Positions 5,833-5,843 of a DNA stretch of 5,843 nt are shown piece after piece. This stretch comes from Pseudomonadota bacterium. Its GTDB lineage: Bacteria; Pseudomonadota; Gammaproteobacteria; Acidithiobacillales; Acidithiobacillaceae. The number at the start of each line of letters is the position of its first letter. Position 1 is the stretch's first letter. Position numbers and translations under genes: made by a program. The stretch is from contig JAKBXD010000125.1 in NCBI GenBank assembly GCA_021840785.1, positions 1 through 5,843 on the forward strand. Direction: 5' to 3'. Under the pieces are notes generated by a model. The model was not told the DNA's origin and ran no database searches. It worked only from the letters and a program-made list of their open reading frames with translations.

Positions 5833-5843
5833 TGTTTTGACAG

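Larger units (their letters stand above)
5723..5843. mobile_element. Foreign-looking segment interrupting the kinase gene; candidate end of an inserted element
   Basis: Composition changes sharply where the PfkB homology stops. A hand count gives about 17 G/C in the 78 bases from 5723 to 5800, against a G+C-rich operon before it. The last ~40 bases are G+C-rich again and hold two adjacent small hairpins. No transposase, recognised terminal inverted repeat or target duplication can be seen, because the window ends inside the segment. An insertion sequence, a genomic island edge, a simple rearrangement or an assembly join would all look like this. Confidence 0.35.

Overview
This window carries a compact, G+C-rich operon of central carbon metabolism, all on the + strand. 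It shows dense packing, 4-base stop/start overlaps and Shine-Dalgarno sequences, as in a proteobacterium. The gene mix is glycolysis plus a pyruvate-to-acetate branch with a cyanobacterial/plastid-like E2. It resembles, from memory, chemolithoautotrophic acidophiles such as Acidithiobacillus. That assignment is an inference; no rRNA or other taxonomic marker is present.

Layout: 1-261 is the C-terminal end of a cofactor-independent phosphoglycerate mutase (gpmI). 297-398 is a 33-codon small gene with a good ribosome binding site. 410-1510 is a short dihydrolipoamide acyltransferase (E2 of a 2-oxo acid dehydrogenase, probably pyruvate dehydrogenase). 1507-2697 is acetate kinase (ackA). 2694-4187 is a 12-helix-type MFS transporter resembling the phosphate:H+ symporter branch. 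4200-5123 is a short phosphate acetyl/butyryltransferase. 5120 onward is a PfkB-family sugar (phosphate) kinase that breaks off at about 5722. The remaining ~120 bases change abruptly to AT-rich, unrelated DNA with short repeats and hairpins, which looks like the edge of an inserted or rearranged segment.

How the genes fit together: the kinase at the end and GpmI at the start belong to sugar-phosphate/glycolytic metabolism. E2 would make acetyl-CoA from pyruvate, the phosphotransacylase would turn acetyl-CoA plus phosphate into acetyl phosphate, and AckA would make ATP plus acetate. The transporter between AckA and the phosphotransacylase may move phosphate, an organic acid or a sugar phosphate; its substrate cannot be read from sequence. 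E1 and E3 of the dehydrogenase are not in the window. No promoter for the operon and no convincing terminator were seen.

The points most worth a second look are the truncated kinase and its foreign-looking junction, the small gene between gpmI and E2, and the E2 active-site motif in which the usual aspartate is phenylalanine.
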